Positions 21,697 through 31,464 of a stretch of DNA of 64,000 nucleotides are shown piece after piece. The position numbers were made by a program, and so were the translations under genes. Location of the stretch: NCBI RefSeq assembly GCF_964020035.1, contig NZ_OZ026475.1:248001-312000 (forward strand). The letters run 5' to 3'. Position 1 is the stretch's first letter, and the number at the start of each line of letters is the position of its first letter. The DNA comes from Spiroplasma endosymbiont of Crioceris asparagi (GTDB lineage Bacteria; Bacillota_I; Bacilli_A; Mycoplasmatales; Mycoplasmataceae). The notes below the pieces were generated by a model. That model saw nothing but the letters and a program-made list of their open reading frames with translations, searched no databases and was not told the origin of the DNA.

Positions 21697-22230
21697 TTAT
21701 TTTGCTTTCTTTAATGTAAAGTTAAATTCAATATGTAATATTTGTTTATTTGTATCTTTGATTTTAAAGTTAGTTATAAGTTTAGTAATAGCATCATATT
21801 TATATGTATTTGTATCATCTATAATTTCTCCATTAGGTTTGATTTTAATGGGAACATTTTTTCCACTTACCATAAATGCCGCATCAAAATTTATTAATTT
21901 GTTTCAATTATTATCATATGCAAGATTATTTTTTTGAAAAGCTTCTTTTATAGCATTGTTAATTTCAGTTTTATGATCTTCAATTTTTTTATTATCTTGG
22001 TCATTAGTATTTTCATTATTTGATGGAGCAAACAAGTCTGCAAATTTTGCTTTAAATAAATTAGTTAATAAAATATTTTCATCTGGGAAATCGTCTTTAT
22101 TTAAAGTTATTTCTCCTAAATTAATAGTTTTTGTTATTCCTTCATCTTTTTTGTCGCCACAAGCAATGGTGGTAACTCCTGTTGTTGCCACCAAACCTAA
22201 TGAACCTAAAAGTGTTAACAGTTTTTTCAT
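21697..22230 (-). CDS. Lipoprotein, hypothetical
   Basis: A 177-residue surface lipoprotein. The signal peptide 'MKKLLTLLGSLGLVATTG' ends in a lipobox with Cys24 ('TTIAC'), followed by a charged linker. The mature part has a 'NIKLITNFKIKDT'-like region and a beta-rich end ('ILHIEFNFTLKKAK'). One TGA reads as Trp at 21901-21903. GGAG lies before the ATG. It is convergent with the permease, and divergent from the repeat lipoprotein that starts at 22434. Function unknown; host interaction is the usual guess for this class. Confidence 0.85.
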
Positions 22231-22324
22231 CTTTTTTTCTCCTAGTATTATTATAATTTATAGTTGCATAATTAAAAAAGATATTTGTAACTTATTTTTT
22301 ATATAAATATTTAAAAAAAAAGCC

Positions 22325-22340
22325 TTTTTTTTTTTTTTTT
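22325..22340 (+). repeat. Homopolymer of 16 T upstream of repeat lipoprotein
   Basis: Exactly 16 consecutive T, preceded by AGCC and followed 11 bases later by TATAAT (22352-22357), the likely -10 box of the lipoprotein gene at 22434. Such a run is prone to slippage and lies where the -35 region should be. Confidence 0.8.
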
Positions 22341-22351
22341 GTTTAGTAGGT

Positions 22352-22357
22352 TATAAT
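22352..22357 (+). promoter_or_regulatory. Likely -10 box for the lipoprotein at 22434
   Basis: A perfect TATAAT followed by ATTAAAGA-like sequence. The same TATAAT-N-ATTAAAGA arrangement recurs at 28565 before another lipoprotein gene, which supports it as a real promoter. Confidence 0.65.
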
Positions 22358-22433
22358 CATTAAAGAGTGATTTAAAAATAACTCGCAAAAAAAGATTTTA
22401 AAAGATTTTAAATATATTAAAAAGGGGAAAAAT

Positions 22434-24398
22434 ATGAAAAAATTAATAGGATTGTTAGGATCTTTAGGTCTAGTTGCCGCAGCTGGTGTTACAGTTGTGT
22501 CATGTGGAAATAAAGACAAAGACAAAGACGAAAATGGATTAGCAAAATTGCTAAGCAATGTTAAATTTGATGAAACATCAAAATTATCAGATGTAAAAAA
22601 AGAAATTATTGAAATAGTAGGCGATGCTAATAAAGATAATATTGATGTTACATCAAATCATAAAGCAGAAGCAGATGCTGACAAAGATGTTTTAGCAGTA
22701 GGAGATGTAGTTACTGTTACAGCAAAATCAGACTTCGATGTTATGGGTGGTCAAGATGGTAAAGAAAGATTAGCATCAGTTAAAAAAGACGAAACTTTTA
22801 ACATTACAATTTTAGATTCAACAAAAAAAGTTACAGCTGCTGAAATTAAAGCAGTTGAAGCCGTTACAAAAATCAAAGATTCAGCAGGCATTGATGATGT
22901 TAATGGTAAATTAAAAGCTGTTGTTGATTCAAATGATTATAAAGATAAATTATCTTCATTAACAGCAGTACTTAAACAAGATTCACAAACTGATGTTGTT
23001 GTGGCTATTGAAACAAAAGGTGATTACTGAATTTCTGGTGATAAAACATTTGAACTTATAGGAGCAATCAAAAAACAAGAAGATAAAAAAATAACAGCTG
23101 ATGCAATTTCACAAAATAACGCTATTAAAGCTATTAAAGGTTTAGAAAATTTAGATGCTGTTAATGCAGCATTAACAGCCGCAATTCCAAACATTGATGG
23201 TGTTAAATCATTAACTGCTGTTCTTGATGCTAAACCAACCGATGTTGTAGTAACTATTGAAGCAGCTGATGGTTATACAGTTGATGGTGTTAATACATTT
23301 AAAATTATTGGAGCAATCAAAGAAAATAAACCTACACCAGAAGTTAAAAAAATAACAGCTGATGCAATTTCACAAAATAATGCTATTAAAGCTATTAAAG
23401 GTTTAGAAAATTTAGATGCTGTTAATGCAGCATTAACAGCCGCAATTCCAAACATTGATGGTGTTAAATCATTAACTGCTGTTCTTGATGCTAAACCAAC
23501 TGATGTTGTAGTAACTATTGAAGCAGCTAATGGTTATACAATTGATGGTGTTAATACATTTAAAATTATTGGAGCAATCAAAGAAAATAAACCTACACCA
23601 GAAGTTAAAAAAATAACAGCTGATGCAATTTCACAAAATAATGCTATTAAAGCTATTAAAGGTTTAGAAAATTTAGATGCTGTTAATGCAGCATTAACAG
23701 CCGCAATTCCAAACATTGATGGTGTTAAATCATTAACTGCTGTTCTTGATGCTAAACCAACTGATGTTGTAGTAACTATTGAAGCAGCTAATGGTTATAC
23801 AATTGATGGTGTTAATACATTTAAAATTATTGGAGCAATCAAAGAAAATAAACCTACACCAGAAGTTAAAAAAATAACAGCTGATGCAATTTCACAAAAT
23901 AATGCTATTAAAGCTATTAAAGGTTTAGAAAATTTAGATGCTGTTAATGCAGCATTAACAGCCGCAATTCCAAACATTGATGGTGTTAAATCATTAACTG
24001 CTGTTCTTGATGCTAAACCAACTGATGTTGTAGTAACTATTGAAGCAGCTAATGGTTATACAATTGATGGTGTTAATACATTTAAAATTATTGGAGCAAT
24101 TAAAGATAGCCAACCAAAACCACCAGCTAACAAAGACATTGCAGTTGATAATGATAAAGCAACAACCGTTATCAAAAAAACTGCCACAATAACAATTACA
24201 AACTTTCCAGATTTACAAAATGTAGTTGTTGCTTCCGAAAATGAAGCAATTGCAACAGTTGTACCACCAACTCAAGATGGAACAATTGTTATTACAGGAA
24301 TGGCTGAAGGAACAACAAATATAACAATTACAGCTAGCAATGCTAATGCAACAAAAACTATTGCTGTTATAGTTACTAAAGCACCCAAAACTTTATAA
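22434..24398 (+). CDS. Surface lipoprotein with tandem 87-residue repeats and Ig-like end
   Basis: A 654-residue lipoprotein. Signal 'MKKLIGLLGSLGLVAAAG', Cys24 ('VVSC'). A unique N-terminal module (about residues 35-130) ends 'ETFNITILDSTK'. A diverged repeat unit follows, then four nearly identical 87-residue units, each containing 'ITADAISQNNAIKAIKG' and 'TFKIIGAIKENKPTP'. The last ~90 residues ('VTVIKKTATITI' type strands, 'ITGMAEGTTNITITA') resemble a bacterial Ig-like group 2 domain. Units resemble the domain repeated in mollicute variable surface lipoproteins. An in-frame TGA at 23028-23030 is Trp. Copy number probably varies by recombination. Confidence 0.88.
23085..24110 (+). repeat. 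Four tandem 261-bp coding repeats
   Basis: Units begin at 23085, 23346, 23607 and 23868 (261-bp period, 87 codons). Units 2-4 are almost base-for-base identical, while unit 1 differs at a few sites. A diverged fifth unit precedes them at about 22827-23084. Confidence 0.93.
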
Positions 24399-24425
24399 TT
24401 ATTAAAATAATATCAAAATAAAACA

Positions 24426-24452
24426 AATGTATCTTATGATACATTTTTTTTG
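24426..24452 (+). terminator. Terminator after 22434 lipoprotein
   Basis: AATGTATC / GATACATT stem, TTAT loop, then eight T. Confidence 0.85.
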
Positions 24453-24510
24453 TTATTTTTTATAAAAACATAATTCTATTTTTCTCAAATAAGGAGGCAT
24501 TTTTGCTTGC

Positions 24511-24526
24511 TTTTTTTTTTTTTTTT
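24511..24526 (+). repeat. Homopolymer of 16 T upstream of the 7-repeat lipoprotein
   Basis: Exactly 16 T preceded by TTGC and followed by ATGCACACTAATAG. The following ~45 bases resemble those after the T run at 32197. It lies 100 bases before the ATG at 24627. Confidence 0.8.
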
Positions 24527-24626
24527 ATGCACACTAATAGTAGAAACACTGATCTATTAGAATATTAAAATTTAAAAACAATAATAAAAAATAAAGAATA
24601 AAACAAAATAAAGAAAAGAGAAATAA

Positions 24627-27020
24627 ATGAAGAAATTAATAGGATTATTAGGTTCTTTAGGTCTAGTTGCCGCAGCTGGTATTACAGTTGTGTCATGTGG
24701 AGATAAAGACAAAAAAGATAACACTATAACATTAAAAATATTATTAAGTGACCTTAAAATAAATGATAGTCAAACCAAAAAAGATGTTAAAGATCAAATA
24801 GCATCAAAATTAATGGGGGCTACACTCGATAAAGATTATTCAGTCACATTTAATCCGAAATCATCTATTAGTAAAAACTTATCAGATGATGATAAGTTAA
24901 CAAACATTAAATCAATTACTGTTAAAGCACTACAAGATTTTAAAGTAAATGAAAAACAAGTAAAAAAAGATGATTCTTGTGATATTGATGTAACAGATGC
25001 GAATAGAATTAAAGATATTTCTAAATTGCATCCAAAAGCAATTGGTGGTGGGAAAACTGCACTTACTGAAGATGAAGCTAAACCACAAGCAATTGCTGCC
25101 GTTATTAAAGCTGCATCAACTGATGATAATCTTAAAAAATTAGCAAAAGAAGATTTAGATACTAAAGAATTTAAAGCTAATACAAAAGATGCTGATGGAT
25201 CAATTACAGTATTTGTTAAAAAAGCGAGCGAAGATAAGTTTAAAGGTGAAGTAAAAGTAACTATTACAAAATTTACTAAAGATAAAGAAGATAAAGAAGT
25301 TAAAGCAGATGACATTAAAAATAATGCTGATGTTAAAAAAATCAAAGACTTAGCTGACTTAGCCGCTGTTAACAAAGCACTAGATGATGTTGCTAAAAAA
25401 ATTGATGGTGTGGATACATTAGTAGGAAAAGTTGATGACAAACCAACTAATGTAAAAGTAACTATTAAATTAAAAACTGGTTACAAACTTACAGGTGATG
25501 ATACTTTTGTAATTGAGGGTGCAATTAAAGCAGCAGATAAAGAAGTTAAAGCAGATGACATTAAAAATAATGCCGATGTTAAAAAAATCAAAGACTTAGC
25601 TGACTTAGCCGCTGTTAACAAAGCACTAGATGATATTGCTAAAAAAATTGATGGTGTGGATACATTAGTAGGAAAAGTTGATGACAAACCAACTAATGTA
25701 AAAGTAACTATCAAATTAAAAACTGGTTACAAACTTAAAGGTGATGATACTTTTGTAATTGAAGGTGCAATTAAAGCAGCAGATAAAGAAGTTAAAGCAG
25801 ATGACATTAAAAATAATGCTGATGTTAAAAAAATCAAAGACTTAGCCGACTTAGCCGCTGTTAACAAAGCATTAGATGATATTGCTAAAAAAATTGAAGG
25901 TGTGGATACATTAGTAGGAAAAGTTGATGACAAACCAACTAATGTAAAAGTGACTATTAAATTAAAAACTGGTTACAAACTTACAGGTAATGATACTTTT
26001 GTAATTGAAGGTGCAATTAAAGCAGCAGATAAAGAAGTTAAAGCAGATGACATTAAAAATAATGCTGATGTTAAAAAAATCAAAGACTTAGCTGACTTAG
26101 CCGCTGTTAACAAAGCACTAGATGATGTTGCTAAAAAAATTGAAGGTGTAGATACATTAGTAGGAAAAGTTGATGACAAACCAACTAATGTAAAAGTAAC
26201 TATTAAATTAAAAACTGGTTACAAACTTACAGGTGATGATACTTTTGTAATTGAAGGTGCAATTAAAGCAGCAGATAAAGAAGTTAAAGCAGATGACATT
26301 AAAAATAATGCTGATGTTAAAAAAATCAAAGACTTAGCTGACTTAGCCGCTGTTAACAAAGCATTAGATGATGTTGCTAAAAAAATTGAAGGTGTAGATA
26401 CATTAGTAGGAAAAGTTGATGACAAACCAACTAATGTAAAAGTAACTATCAAATTAAAAACTGGTTACAAACTTACAGGTGATGATACTTTTGTAATTGA
26501 GGGTGCTATTAAAGCAGCAGATAAAGAAGTTAAAGCAGATGACATTAAAAATAATGCCGATGTTAAAAAAATCAAAGACTTAGCTGACTTAGCCGCTGTT
26601 AACAAAGCACTAGATGATATTGCTAAAAAAATTGAAGGTGTGGATACATTAGTAGGAAAAGTTGATGATAAACCAACTAATGTAAAAGTAACTATCAAAT
26701 TAAAAACTGGTTACAAACTTACAGGTGCTGATACTTTTGTAATTGAAGGTGCTATTAAAGCAGCAGATAAAGAAGTTAAAGCAGATGACATTAAAAATAA
26801 TGCCGATGTTAAAAAAATCAAAGACTTAGCTGACTTAGCCGCTGTTAACAAAGCATTAGATGATGTTGCTAAAAAAATTGATGGTGTGGATACATTAGTA
26901 GGAAAAGTTGATGATAAACCAACTAATGTAAAAGTAACTATCAAATTAAAAACTGGTTATAAACTTACAGGTAATGATACTTTTGTAATTGAAGGTGCAA
27001 TTAAAGCAAAAACTTTATAA
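24627..27020 (+). CDS. Surface lipoprotein with seven tandem 82-residue repeats
   Basis: A 797-residue lipoprotein with Cys24 after 'MKKLIGLLGSLGLVAAAG'. The first ~90 mature residues form one module; a second (about residues 137-220), with 'EAKPQAIAAVIKAAS' and 'GEVKVTITKF', resembles the C-terminal domain of the lipoprotein at 46964 and, loosely, the spiralin core. Seven 82-residue units follow, with 'DIKNNADVKKIKDLADLAAV' near their start and 'TFVIEGAIKA' near their end. The protein stops abruptly inside the seventh linker ('AKTL'). Repeat identity implies recent expansion. It is very Lys- and Asp-rich, without in-frame TGA. Confidence 0.9.
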   Translation: MKKLIGLLGSLGLVAAAGITVVSCGDKDKKDNTITLKILLSDLKINDSQTKKDVKDQIASKLMGATLDKDYSVTFNPKSSISKNLSDDDKLTNIKSITVKALQDFKVNEKQVKKDDSCDIDVTDANRIKDISKLHPKAIGGGKTALTEDEAKPQAIAAVIKAASTDDNLKKLAKEDLDTKEFKANTKDADGSITVFVKKASEDKFKGEVKVTITKFTKDKEDKEVKADDIKNNADVKKIKDLADLAAVNKALDDVAKKIDGVDTLVGKVDDKPTNVKVTIKLKTGYKLTGDDTFVIEGAIKAADKEVKADDIKNNADVKKIKDLADLAAVNKALDDIAKKIDGVDTLVGKVDDKPTNVKVTIKLKTGYKLKGDDTFVIEGAIKAADKEVKADDIKNNADVKKIKDLADLAAVNKALDDIAKKIEGVDTLVGKVDDKPTNVKVTIKLKTGYKLTGNDTFVIEGAIKAADKEVKADDIKNNADVKKIKDLADLAAVNKALDDVAKKIEGVDTLVGKVDDKPTNVKVTIKLKTGYKLTGDDTFVIEGAIKAADKEVKADDIKNNADVKKIKDLADLAAVNKALDDVAKKIEGVDTLVGKVDDKPTNVKVTIKLKTGYKLTGDDTFVIEGAIKAADKEVKADDIKNNADVKKIKDLADLAAVNKALDDIAKKIEGVDTLVGKVDDKPTNVKVTIKLKTGYKLTGADTFVIEGAIKAADKEVKADDIKNNADVKKIKDLADLAAVNKALDDVAKKIDGVDTLVGKVDDKPTNVKVTIKLKTGYKLTGNDTFVIEGAIKAKTL
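25293..27011 (+). repeat. Seven tandem 246-bp coding repeats
   Basis: Units start at 25293, 25539, 25785, 26031, 26277, 26523 and 26769 (246-bp period, 82 codons). They differ at scattered single bases only, for example Asp/Glu in 'KKI(D/E)GVDTL' and Asp/Asn/Ala in 'LTG(D/N/A)DTF'. Confidence 0.95.
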
Positions 27021-27033
27021 TTATCAAAATAAC

Positions 27034-27062
27034 AAAAATGTATCATATGATACATTTTTTTA
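27034..27062. terminator. Bidirectional terminator between convergent lipoproteins
   Basis: A perfect 18-bp palindrome (27038-27055, ATGTATCAT and its complement) flanked by A and T runs. The minus-strand stop codon at 27060-27062 is just beside it. Confidence 0.85.
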
Positions 27063-27575
27063 TTTGGTTGTTAATTTAAATCACACATTAGTTTTGTAAA
27101 AATAATCTAGTTCAGTTAACAAGTGTTGATCATTAATATAACAAAAATTTATTTTAACTGTTTGAAATTTTTCTAAAGCATACATCGTTGTTGATGACAT
27201 AGGTAAATTATCATGATGAGTTGTTTTATCATATGAATAAGTAAGTGTTTGATGAGCAATTTCATATATAAAATCAATCTTTAAATGCACATGATCAAAG
27301 GTTTTATCATAAGCTTTTTTAATATTTGCTTCGAGATTATAAAAAAATCTTTGTGCTTCATTATTTAAAAATTTTTGATGATTTTTACTACCAATAATTA
27401 TTTGTAATAATAGGTTACTAACTAAATTAATAGACATTCCAGTTTGATATTTTTTTAATACTTTTAAAGTTCCTAATTGATAATTGGGGATTTTACTTTT
27501 TTGGCAACTTACCAATAGTGGAGAACTTGTAAATATTACAAATCCCAGGCTAAGAGTTATTAATGTTTTTTTCAT
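27060..27575 (-). CDS. Lipoprotein, hypothetical
   Basis: A 171-residue lipoprotein: 'MKKTLITLSLGFVIFTSSPLL' and Cys24 ('LVSC'). An in-frame TTG six codons upstream is rejected because the ATG has GGAAAGGAAC at proper spacing and gives a normal signal peptide. The mature part is helical at first, then beta-like ('DHVHLKIDFIYEIAHQTLTY'). This resembles the 'FVFDLAFKVAGHQEAINYSY' stretch of the next gene upstream, so the two are probably paralogues. One TGA near the end is Trp. Confidence 0.82.
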
Positions 27576-27633
27576 ATAAAAGTTCCTTTCCAAGAAAATT
27601 TTATGATTAATAACTTAAAAAATAAAATAGTCA

Positions 27634-27664
27634 AAATAAAAATGCATTAATTATGCATTTTTTT
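27634..27664 (-). terminator. Terminator of the 27647-28474 lipoprotein
   Basis: AAATGCAT / ATGCATTT stem with a 5-base AT loop and T-rich sequence on the minus-strand side. It includes the stop codon of the upstream lipoprotein, and makes co-transcription with the 27060 gene less likely. Confidence 0.7.
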
Positions 27665-28474
27665 ATTTTCATTGATAACTGTAAAATTTATTCTTGATTG
27701 AAAAAATAAATTTCTTCCACTGGTTTTTTTATAATGTCAAACATTGACATCTACTAAACTAAAATCACCAATATTATATTCTTGATTATTATCTTTTTGT
27801 GTAACTTGATTATCATAAGAATAGTTAATTGCTTCTTGATGACCAGCAACTTTAAATGCTAAATCGAAGACAAAATGGTCTTTTTTAACTGAAAGATTAT
27901 TCATGTTTAATGCGTTTGTGAAATTATCAATAAAACGTTTTTCTTCGTTTACGGCATCTTTTTGTGCTTCTGCATCAAAGTGTTGAAGAATAAACATTGC
28001 AACATCTGAAATCGTGATTTTATCACCATTTCAAGATAAAGGAGGGAAGTCATAAAGGGGATCATTGGGGTCTTTATTATTAACACATTTTGTCAATGTT
28101 GTTGTATATGTATCATTGCCCTCATAATTGTAGGGATTATTAAACTTAAATATTAAATCAACTGCAGTGTTATCTGCTTTATTGATTTTTCCATTAAGAC
28201 TTTTTACGCGTGGTTTCAAATATTCTTTGTAATCATCGGTAACTTCATATTTATGTTTAATTTCATTAAATTTTTCGTCAAATAGAACAAGAGGTGGATA
28301 AGCTTGTTGTAAATCTCTTTTAATTAAAGCAACATATTGATCAATAAGTTCTTTAGTACTAGATTGATCATCTTTTTCATTATTATTTTTATTATTATGA
28401 TTACAAGAAATTAAAGTTAATGTTGTTGTTGATGAAACAACTAATGTTCCTAGTAAGCTTAAAATTTTCCTCAT
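27647..28474 (-). CDS. Lipoprotein, hypothetical, two related halves
   Basis: A 275-residue lipoprotein, continuous once three TGA codons (including 28028-28030) are read as Trp. Signal 'MRKILSLLGTLVVSSTTT', Cys24 ('LISC'), then an Asn/Lys linker. Two halves appear to share a pattern of helix then 'VDLIFKF' / 'FDLAFKV' followed by 'YEGNDTYTTTLT' / 'INYSYDNQVTQ', suggesting an internal duplication. It is divergent from the 28630 lipoprotein, with 155 bases of promoter region between. Function unknown. Confidence 0.82.
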
Positions 28475-28629
28475 TTATTACTCCATGTAATAGTTATTAT
28501 ATATTATTTATAAGTTATTAATCTTTGAATAAGTTACATATTTCTCTTTTTAGGGGTTATCCTTTATAATGATTAAAGACACTTTTAAAATAAATTAAAA
28601 TTATTTTAAACATATAAATAGGAGAAATT
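28475..28629. promoter_or_regulatory. Divergent promoter region between two lipoprotein genes
   Basis: On the plus strand TATAAT lies at 28565-28570 and is followed by GATTAAAGACACTTT, much like the sequence after 22357. AGGAG precedes the ATG at 28630. On the minus strand AT-rich sequence with ATAATATATA-like stretches could hold the other promoter. There is no 16-T run here. Confidence 0.55.
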
Positions 28630-29511
28630 ATGAAAAAATTATTAGGGTTATTAGGAGCTTTTGGTCTTGTTACTGCCGCTGGTGTTACAGTTGTTTCATG
28701 TGGACATAAAAAAGCGGAAAACGTGGAAAACATAAAAACATTAGCAGAATTATTAAGTGGAGTTACAATTGTTGATACACAATCAAAAGATGATGTTTTA
28801 AAAGCAATTAAAGCTAAATTAGGAAATGCAAACCTTAAAAGTGATTATGTAGTTGAATTTAGTAATAAAGATGTTGCTACATTAACAAAAGCTGAAACAA
28901 TTACTATCAAAGCATTACAAGATTTTAATATTGGTGATGCCATAGTTAAAGCAAATGATAGCTTCAAAATTACAGTTGCAGATGCCACAAAAGTAGAAAC
29001 AGTTAAGATTGCTGATATTCAAGCTGAAGCAGATAAAATAAAAGGTAAAAAAAATTTACCAGAAGTGCAAACAGCATTAAATGACATTGTTGCTTTAGAA
29101 AAATTTAAAGATAAAATTCAATCATTAACAGGTGAGAATATTGATGGACAACCAACCAACGTTAAAGTAACTATCGTTTTAAAACCAAACTACAAACTTG
29201 ATGTTAAAACAAATACAATTACAATTACTGGGGCAATACAAGATAATACTCCTAAAATAAAAATTAACGCTAAAGATATTAGTGATAAAATAACAATTTC
29301 AGGTTTTAAAACTATTGCAGAAGTCCAAAAACAACTAGATAAATTTGTTACTGGGACACCAGATTTTCCGGGAGTGATTCAATCATTAACAGCTAAAACT
29401 GATCCTGAAGAAAAAATTAATGTTATAGTAAAAATTAAATTAAATGAAGGATATGAACTTATAGGTGCTGATTGATTTAGAATTATAGGAGCAATTGACC
29501 CAAATAAATAA
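28630..29511 (+). CDS. Lipoprotein with two Lipoprotein-associated repeats
   Basis: A 293-residue lipoprotein with Cys24 after 'MKKLLGLLGAFGLVTAAG'. An N-terminal module ('LAELLSGVTIVDTQSKDDVL') is close to that of the 24627 protein ('LKILLSDLKINDSQTKKDV'). Two diverged repeat units follow, with 'QSLTGENIDGQPTNVKVTIV' and 'QSLTAKTDPEEKINVIVKI'. The first is near-identical in pattern to units of the 46964 lipoprotein. The end is 'WFRIIGAIDPNK' with Trp as TGA (29473-29475). It is a short, non-amplified relative of the two large repeat lipoproteins nearby. Confidence 0.85.
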
Positions 29512-29542
29512 AAATTATAAATTTAACAATTAGCTACAAAAT

Positions 29543-29569
29543 AAAAAAATGCATTATGTGCATTTTTTT
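29543..29569 (+). terminator. Terminator after 28630 lipoprotein
   Basis: AAAAATGCA / TGCATTTTT stem, 5-base loop and T run. Confidence 0.83.
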
Positions 29570-29659
29570 ATTTTAAATTATTTAAAACTGGTGAAAAAAG
29601 GCAAATTGTTTTTTTATGTCTAAATTTTAAAAATTAGTGAATTTTATTTTAATTTAGTG

Positions 29660-29685
29660 TATAATAATAAATAGGTATTAATACC
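29660..29685 (+). promoter_or_regulatory. Promoter with a 12-bp palindrome for the DUF2130 gene
   Basis: TATAAT at 29660-29665, and a perfect palindrome GGTATTAATACC at 29674-29685, just where transcription should begin. The palindrome could be an operator. No regulator is identified. The transcript would have a ~250-base leader holding the 33-bp repeats. Confidence 0.5.
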
Positions 29686-29761
29686 GGAAAAAAGAAGCAA
29701 TATTATTTTCTAAATAATAGATTTAGAAATGTTCGCAATTTTTTCAAAAATTATAACAAAA

Positions 29762-29860
29762 ATATTTTTTGTTTGTTTAATTAAAATGAAATACATATTT
29801 TTTGTTTGTTTAATTAAAATGAAATACATATTTTTTGTTTGTTTAATTAAAATGAAATAC
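29762..29860 (+). repeat. Three tandem 33-bp repeats in the leader of the DUF2130 gene
   Basis: Unit ATATTTTTTGTTTGTTTAAT followed by TAAAATGAAATAC, at 29762, 29795 and 29828, identical in all three. There are no spacers, so this is not a CRISPR array. The repeats lie about 70 bases before the ATG at 29929. Confidence 0.9.
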
Positions 29861-29928
29861 GTCGCATTTTCTGTAAAAATAATTTTAAATATTAATACCA
29901 AAAAAAGTAAAGAAAAGAGGTCTCCATA

Positions 29929-31263
29929 ATGGACATTAAATTAACATGTCCTAAATGTGAAAAAACATTTAGTGCAAACGAATTATTTGAACATAATTCA
30001 AACGAATACAATAAATTTATCAATGAAAAAGTAAATAAAAAACTATCTGAAGTTGTTTTAGAAAAAGAAAAACAAATAAATAAAGATAAATTTTTAGAAA
30101 TTGAAAATCTAAAAATTAAATTAGAAAAAGAAAAAAGTGATTTTGAAAGAAATCTTCAAAAATTAAAAACGGAAGAAATTCAAGACAAATTAGAGATGAT
30201 ATCAAGCTTGAAAAACAAAATTAATTCTATGGAAGAAACAAAAAAACTAGAAATAGAAAATTATAAAGCCAAACTTGATGCTGAAAGAACAAGATTTCAA
30301 AACGAATTAATATCTAAACAGCAAAAAGAAAATCAAGACAAATTAGAGATGATATCAAGCTTGAAAAACAAAATTAATTCTATGGAAGAAACAAAAAAAC
30401 TAGAAATAGAAAATTATAAAGCTAAATTAGAGGCAGAAAAAGAAAAATTTGATCAACAAATAAAAATTAAACTTTTAGAAATGGAAGATAAAATAAAATC
30501 TCCTTTATTAGAACAAATAGAAATTCTTAAACTTGCAAATGAAAAGCATAAAATAATAAATTCTAAAGTTAAGGGTGAGAATTTTGAACATGAAGTAGAG
30601 GCAGAATTAAAAAAAGTTTTTGGTTTTGTTGATAAAATTGAAAAAATAAATGATTCTTCACAAGAAAAAGCAGATTTTTTACAAACTGTTATTGTTGATA
30701 AAAATAAAATTGGAAAGATAGTATATGAAGTAAAAAATGCTAAATGAAGTGATGGTTGAGTTGAAAAACTTGTAAAAGATTGCGCAAGAAAAAATAGCAA
30801 ATACGGAATACTTGTAGCAACATCATTTAAAGAAAAATATGGTTCAATACCATTTATAAAATCAACAGAGTACGACAATATATGAATTACTGATGACGAA
30901 GGGTTTATATTTGTTGCACAAATATTAAGAAAATTAGTTGAAGTTGATAGTAAGTTTGAAAAATATGCATCAAATGTTGGTGATGGAAAAAATGAAGAAC
31001 AATTAAATGAATTATTTAAAATTAAAAATTCTCTTTCTGATTATTTAAAAAATGATTTAAAAGTTTTAATTTCTGATTTTGAAAAAGAATTTAAAAAAAT
31101 GACTAAAGTTAGAAACTCTTTAATAAAAAATTCAAACGATATAACAGTGGTTGAAGAAAAATTAAGAAGAAAAATTAATAGTCAAATAATCAAAAAACTT
31201 GAAACAATTTCAGGTGAAACGTTTGAATATGGCAATGACGATGAAGATAACATCGAAGAATAA
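29929..31263 (+). CDS. DUF2130 protein with coiled coil
   Basis: A 444-residue protein. An N-terminal zinc-ribbon-like 'CPKCEKTF' (Cys8, Cys11) leads into a coiled coil of ~190 residues rich in K, E and L. A nuclease-like domain follows: 'VKGENFEHEVEAELKKVFG' and 'GKIVYEVKNAKW', which is the E..(D/E)xK-type pattern of the DUF2130 family. The C-terminal ~120 residues are helical and acidic at the end. The coiled coil holds a 90-bp perfect duplication (30181 and 30334). GAGG precedes the ATG. The family's role is unknown; a DNA- or RNA-directed nuclease is suggested by the fold only. Confidence 0.82.
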
Positions 31264-31290
31264 GATTAAATATAGAAAGAGAGGATACTT

Positions 31291-31425
31291 ATGATAAATT
31301 GACATGCAAAAAAATATGAAGATTATAGAAGCGATTGTATTTGTACAGAATGCACAAAAATTAGAGTTTTGAATATTATTGCGACAGAAATGATTAAATT
31401 AACACATTCTATTAAATACAAATAA
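31291..31425 (+). CDS. 44-residue Cys-containing small protein
   Basis: A short frame 27 bases after the DUF2130 gene, with AGAGAGG six bases before its ATG. It has one TGA (Trp at codon 4) and a 'CICTEC' cluster near the middle that could hold zinc. It is followed by a strong AT hairpin. Co-transcription with the DUF2130 gene is likely. Not recognised; its small size leaves some doubt that it is real. Confidence 0.5.
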
Positions 31426-31433
31426 CAATCAAA

Positions 31434-31464
31434 AGAATAAAAATTAAAGAAATTTTTTATTCTT
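31434..31464 (+). terminator. Hairpin after the small Cys protein
   Basis: AAGAATAAAAATT pairs with AATTTTTTATTCTT (one bulged T), loop AAAGA. It has a short T-poor tail, so it is a possible but not strong terminator. Confidence 0.45.

Noticed and set aside
24627-25292. Calling the lipoprotein a spiralin
   Set aside because: Only a loose resemblance of one module; overall architecture differs.
24836-26944. Long minus-strand open frames, regularly spaced, inside the repeat lipoprotein genes
   Set aside because: They are antisense shadows of the repeats, Ser/Leu-rich, lack ribosome sites and follow the repeat period.
27576-27593. TTG start six codons upstream of the 27060 lipoprotein
   Set aside because: The ATG has the ribosome site at right spacing and gives a proper signal peptide.
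29762-29860. CRISPR array
   Set aside because: Repeats are directly contiguous with no spacers, and no cas genes are seen in the window.
29729-29929. 66-codon frame made mostly of the three 33-bp repeats
   Set aside because: It is open only because 33 is a multiple of three; no ribosome site, and it would end exactly at the next start.
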